The position numbers and the translations under genes were made by a program. The notes beneath the pieces are model-generated. The model saw only the letters and a program-made list of their open reading frames with translations, had not been told where the DNA came from and made no database searches. From positions 1 through 17,479 of the forward strand of contig CAOKHR010000015.1 of assembly GCA_948468325.1 (NCBI GenBank): a DNA stretch of 17,479 nucleotides. Reading direction: 5' to 3'. Positions 15,908 to 17,479 of the stretch are shown piece by piece. The stretch comes from an uncultured Lachnospiraceae bacterium. Its GTDB lineage: Bacteria > Bacillota > Clostridia > Lachnospirales > Lachnospiraceae. The stretch's first letter is position 1, and the number at the start of each line of letters is the position of its first letter.

Positions 15908-15935
15908 TTTAGAATACAGATGAAATAAGTAAAAT

Positions 15936-15974
15936 AAAAGGCGCAGTTCATAATTATATGATGCTGCGCCTTTT
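15936..15974 (+). terminator. Intrinsic terminator after the pyruvate oxidoreductase gene
   Basis: The arms AAAAGGCGCAG (15936-15946) and CTGCGCCTTTT (15964-15974) pair over 11 bases. The 17-base AT-rich loop can pair further inside. A short T-rich stretch follows. Confidence 0.88.
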
Positions 15975-15989
15975 GTTTTATAAAAGTAC

Positions 15990-16018
15990 TTGTAATCCCG
16001 ATAAAAATTCGTTAGAAT
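15990..16018 (+). promoter_or_regulatory. Promoter of the comEA-like / two-component operon
   Basis: TTGTAA (15990-15995) and TAGAAT (16013-16018) are 17 bases apart. The first ATG of the operon follows after about 50 bases. It is the only clear promoter upstream of the regulator genes. Confidence 0.65.
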
Positions 16019-16073
16019 ATCAATATCGGCATTGGGGAACTCCTTGGATCGGACGGGAAAAGGAGTAATGCGA

Positions 16074-16658
16074 ATGAAGAAAAATATAGGAATAGTAATT
16101 TGTCTGGCTGCAGTTATTTTGTCAGGCTGCGGCAAAGATTCCCAGTCTTATTTTGAAGAATCATCTGAATGGACAGAGGAAGCATCTGTTTTGGAGCCGG
16201 CAGCAGAAGAACATGAGACCAGTGAAGAGGAGAAATACTGCGTTTATGTCTGCGGCGCCGTGAAAAGTCCGGGGGTATATGAACTTCCGGCAGGAGGACG
16301 TATTTACGAAGCGATTCTTATGGCAGGCGGATTTTTGGAAAATGCCAGTAAAGACAGTATCAATCAGGCCGAAGAGGTAGCAGACGGCCAGATGATAAAA
16401 ATACTGACAGAAGAAGAGGCAGAGGCACAGCCTTTGGCGCAGGAGGATCTTAAAAATACAGACGGCAGAGTAAATCTCAATACTGCAAGTGCAGAGGATC
16501 TGATGAGTCTTCCCGGCATTGGTGAAGCGAAAGCGATGAGTATCCTCTCTTACAGAGAAGAGCACGGAAGATTTTCTTCAATTGAAGATATTATGAATAT
16601 TACAGGAATTAAGGAAGGCGTCTATTCTAAAATCAAAGATTACATAACTGTAAATTGA
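16074..16658 (+). CDS. ComEA-like helix-hairpin-helix DNA-binding lipoprotein
   Basis: The start at ATG 16074 is nine bases after AAGGAG; an in-frame ATG at 16068 is too close. The 194-residue protein begins with a lipoprotein signal ending in LSGC, so Cys19 should be lipidated and the protein anchored outside the cell. An acidic linker (20-52) leads to an SLBB-type domain (about 54-112: YCVYVCGAVKSPGVYELPAGG). A ComEA helix-hairpin-helix domain follows (131-194) with VNLNTASAEDLMSLPGIG and a second hairpin ITGIK. ComEA binds incoming double-stranded DNA during natural transformation. In Bacillus it is held by a membrane helix and is encoded with comEB/comEC; here neither partner follows. The gene is nine bases ahead of a response regulator gene, so they probably share a transcript. 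A role in DNA uptake is likely from family, not shown. Confidence 0.85.
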   Translation: MKKNIGIVICLAAVILSGCGKDSQSYFEESSEWTEEASVLEPAAEEHETSEEEKYCVYVCGAVKSPGVYELPAGGRIYEAILMAGGFLENASKDSINQAEEVADGQMIKILTEEEAEAQPLAQEDLKNTDGRVNLNTASAEDLMSLPGIGEAKAMSILSYREEHGRFSSIEDIMNITGIKEGVYSKIKDYITVN

Positions 16659-16667
16659 GGTGTTAAA

Positions 16668-17357
16668 ATGGCAAAAAAGGTTCTCGTAGTAGATGATGAA
16701 AAATTAATTGTAAAAGGTATCCGTTTCAGTTTGGAACAGGACGGAATGGAAGTAGAGTGTGCTTATGACGGAGAAGAAGCGCTCCGTATGGCTTCGGATC
16801 ATGAATATGACCTGATTCTTCTGGATATTATGCTGCCAAAGATGAACGGGTTTGAAGTCTGTCAGCATATTCGTGAATTTTCCAGTGTGCCGATTGTTAT
16901 GCTGACGGCAAAAGGGGATGACATGGATAAGATTCTGGGCCTAGAGTACGGCGCGGACGATTATATTACAAAACCGTTTAATATATTAGAAGTAAAAGCA
17001 AGGATTAAGGCAATTATGCGCCGTGTTTCTACCGGGAAGCAAAAACAGGAGAAGTCATCTGTGATTGAAAGCGGCGACCTTAAGATGGACTGTGAGAGCC
17101 GGTCTCTTTTTGTAAAAGGCAAAGAAATTAATCTGACGGCAAAAGAATTTGATCTGCTGGAGCTTTTGGTGACAAATCCCAATAAAGTGTACAGCAGGGA
17201 ACGTCTGCTGAATTTAGTCTGGGGCTATGAGTATCCCGGAGATGTGAGAACGGTAGACGTCCATGTCAGGAGAATGCGCGAGAAAATCGAAAGCAATCCA
17301 AGTGAACCGAAATATGTGCACACCAAATGGGGTGTAGGTTATTATTATCAGGGTTAG
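16668..17357 (+). CDS. OmpR/PhoB-family response regulator
   Basis: A 229-residue DNA-binding response regulator. The receiver domain (about 1-118) has the acidic pair Asp9/Asp10, the phospho-acceptor Asp53 in LLDIMLP, Thr80 and Lys102 with Pro103, so it should be phosphorylatable. The C-terminal half (about 130-229) is a winged helix: LTAKEFDLLELLVTNPNKVYSRERLL, then VDVHVRRMREKIE and the YVHTKWGVGYYY wing. GAGGTG is placed well before the ATG. It sits between the comEA-like gene and a sensor kinase gene twelve bases downstream, its obvious partner. The signal and target genes cannot be told from the sequence. The level of detail is not enough to assign a named system such as WalR or PhoP. 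Confidence 0.95.
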   Translation: MAKKVLVVDDEKLIVKGIRFSLEQDGMEVECAYDGEEALRMASDHEYDLILLDIMLPKMNGFEVCQHIREFSSVPIVMLTAKGDDMDKILGLEYGADDYITKPFNILEVKARIKAIMRRVSTGKQKQEKSSVIESGDLKMDCESRSLFVKGKEINLTAKEFDLLELLVTNPNKVYSRERLLNLVWGYEYPGDVRTVDVHVRRMREKIESNPSEPKYVHTKWGVGYYYQG

Positions 17358-17369
17358 TCAGGTGTAAAG

Positions 17370-17479
17370 ATGTCAAAGAAAAAATTTCGTGATTTTTTTA
17401 AAAGTCTGAAATTCCGTCTGGTTCTTTTGTTTCTGTTCGTCGGAATTTTGCCAACAGTTGTGCTTCGGATTGGAATACT
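17370..17479 (+). CDS. Membrane sensor histidine kinase, N-terminal fragment
   Basis: The ATG at 17370 follows an AGGTG and lies twelve bases after the response regulator stop codon. The 36 visible codons encode a basic start (MSKKKFRDFFKSLKFR) and then the beginning of a hydrophobic helix (LVLLFLFVGILPTVVL). That layout is typical of sensor kinases next to OmpR-type regulators in Clostridia. The rest, including the catalytic parts, lies beyond the right edge, so the call relies mostly on context. Confidence 0.75.
   Translation, partial: MSKKKFRDFFKSLKFRLVLLFLFVGILPTVVLRIGI

Overview
The window reads as a chromosomal piece of a gut-type anaerobic Firmicute, most likely a Lachnospiraceae member (Clostridia). 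This rests on AGGAGG-type ribosome binding sites, AT-rich intergenic DNA with clear sigma-A promoters, a one-piece pyruvate:ferredoxin oxidoreductase, an [FeFe]-hydrogenase-like protein, a secreted sialidase with FIVAR and BspA-like repeat modules, and an ABC-F protein of the YbiT/YkpA type. No species is claimed. There are no rRNA or tRNA genes, no CRISPR array, no insertion sequence and no phage genes.

Layout, left to right. (1) 1-2153: the 3' part of a C39-like cysteine peptidase domain protein, a doubtful 67-aa small ORF, and a 305-aa protein with a flagellar-cap (FliD)-like C-terminal segment and its own strong promoter. A bidirectional terminator at 2161-2194 separates it from the next gene. 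(2) 2193-3833, minus strand: an ABC-F ATPase. (3) 3941-9149: a secreted multi-domain GH33 sialidase with its own promoter and terminator, then a sodium:solute symporter. The symporter's predicted transcription start lies inside a large inverted repeat that looks like an operator. (4) 9241-10514: an [FeFe]-hydrogenase-like ferredoxin-domain protein with a strong terminator. (5) 10577-12082: an ECF sigma factor translationally linked to a single-pass membrane protein, probably its anti-sigma factor. (6) 12143-15974: pyruvate:ferredoxin oxidoreductase, with two possible promoters, a structured leader of about 180 nt, a consensus ribosome binding site and a terminator. (7) 15990-17479: a promoter followed by a tightly packed operon of a lipoprotein ComEA-like DNA-binding protein, an OmpR-family response regulator and the first 36 codons of a membrane sensor kinase cut by the right edge.

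How the genes may work together. The sialidase would free sialic acid from host glycans outside the cell, and the adjacent symporter is a candidate, unproven importer. No nanA, nanE, nanK or nagA/nagB gene is in the window. Pyruvate:ferredoxin oxidoreductase and the hydrogenase-like protein belong to the same fermentation logic (pyruvate oxidation reduces ferredoxin, hydrogenase disposes of the electrons), but each has its own transcription signals. The least understood parts are the C39-like/FliD-like group at the left end, the middle of the sialidase, the operator at 7551-7588 and the ComEA-like lipoprotein joined to a two-component system.
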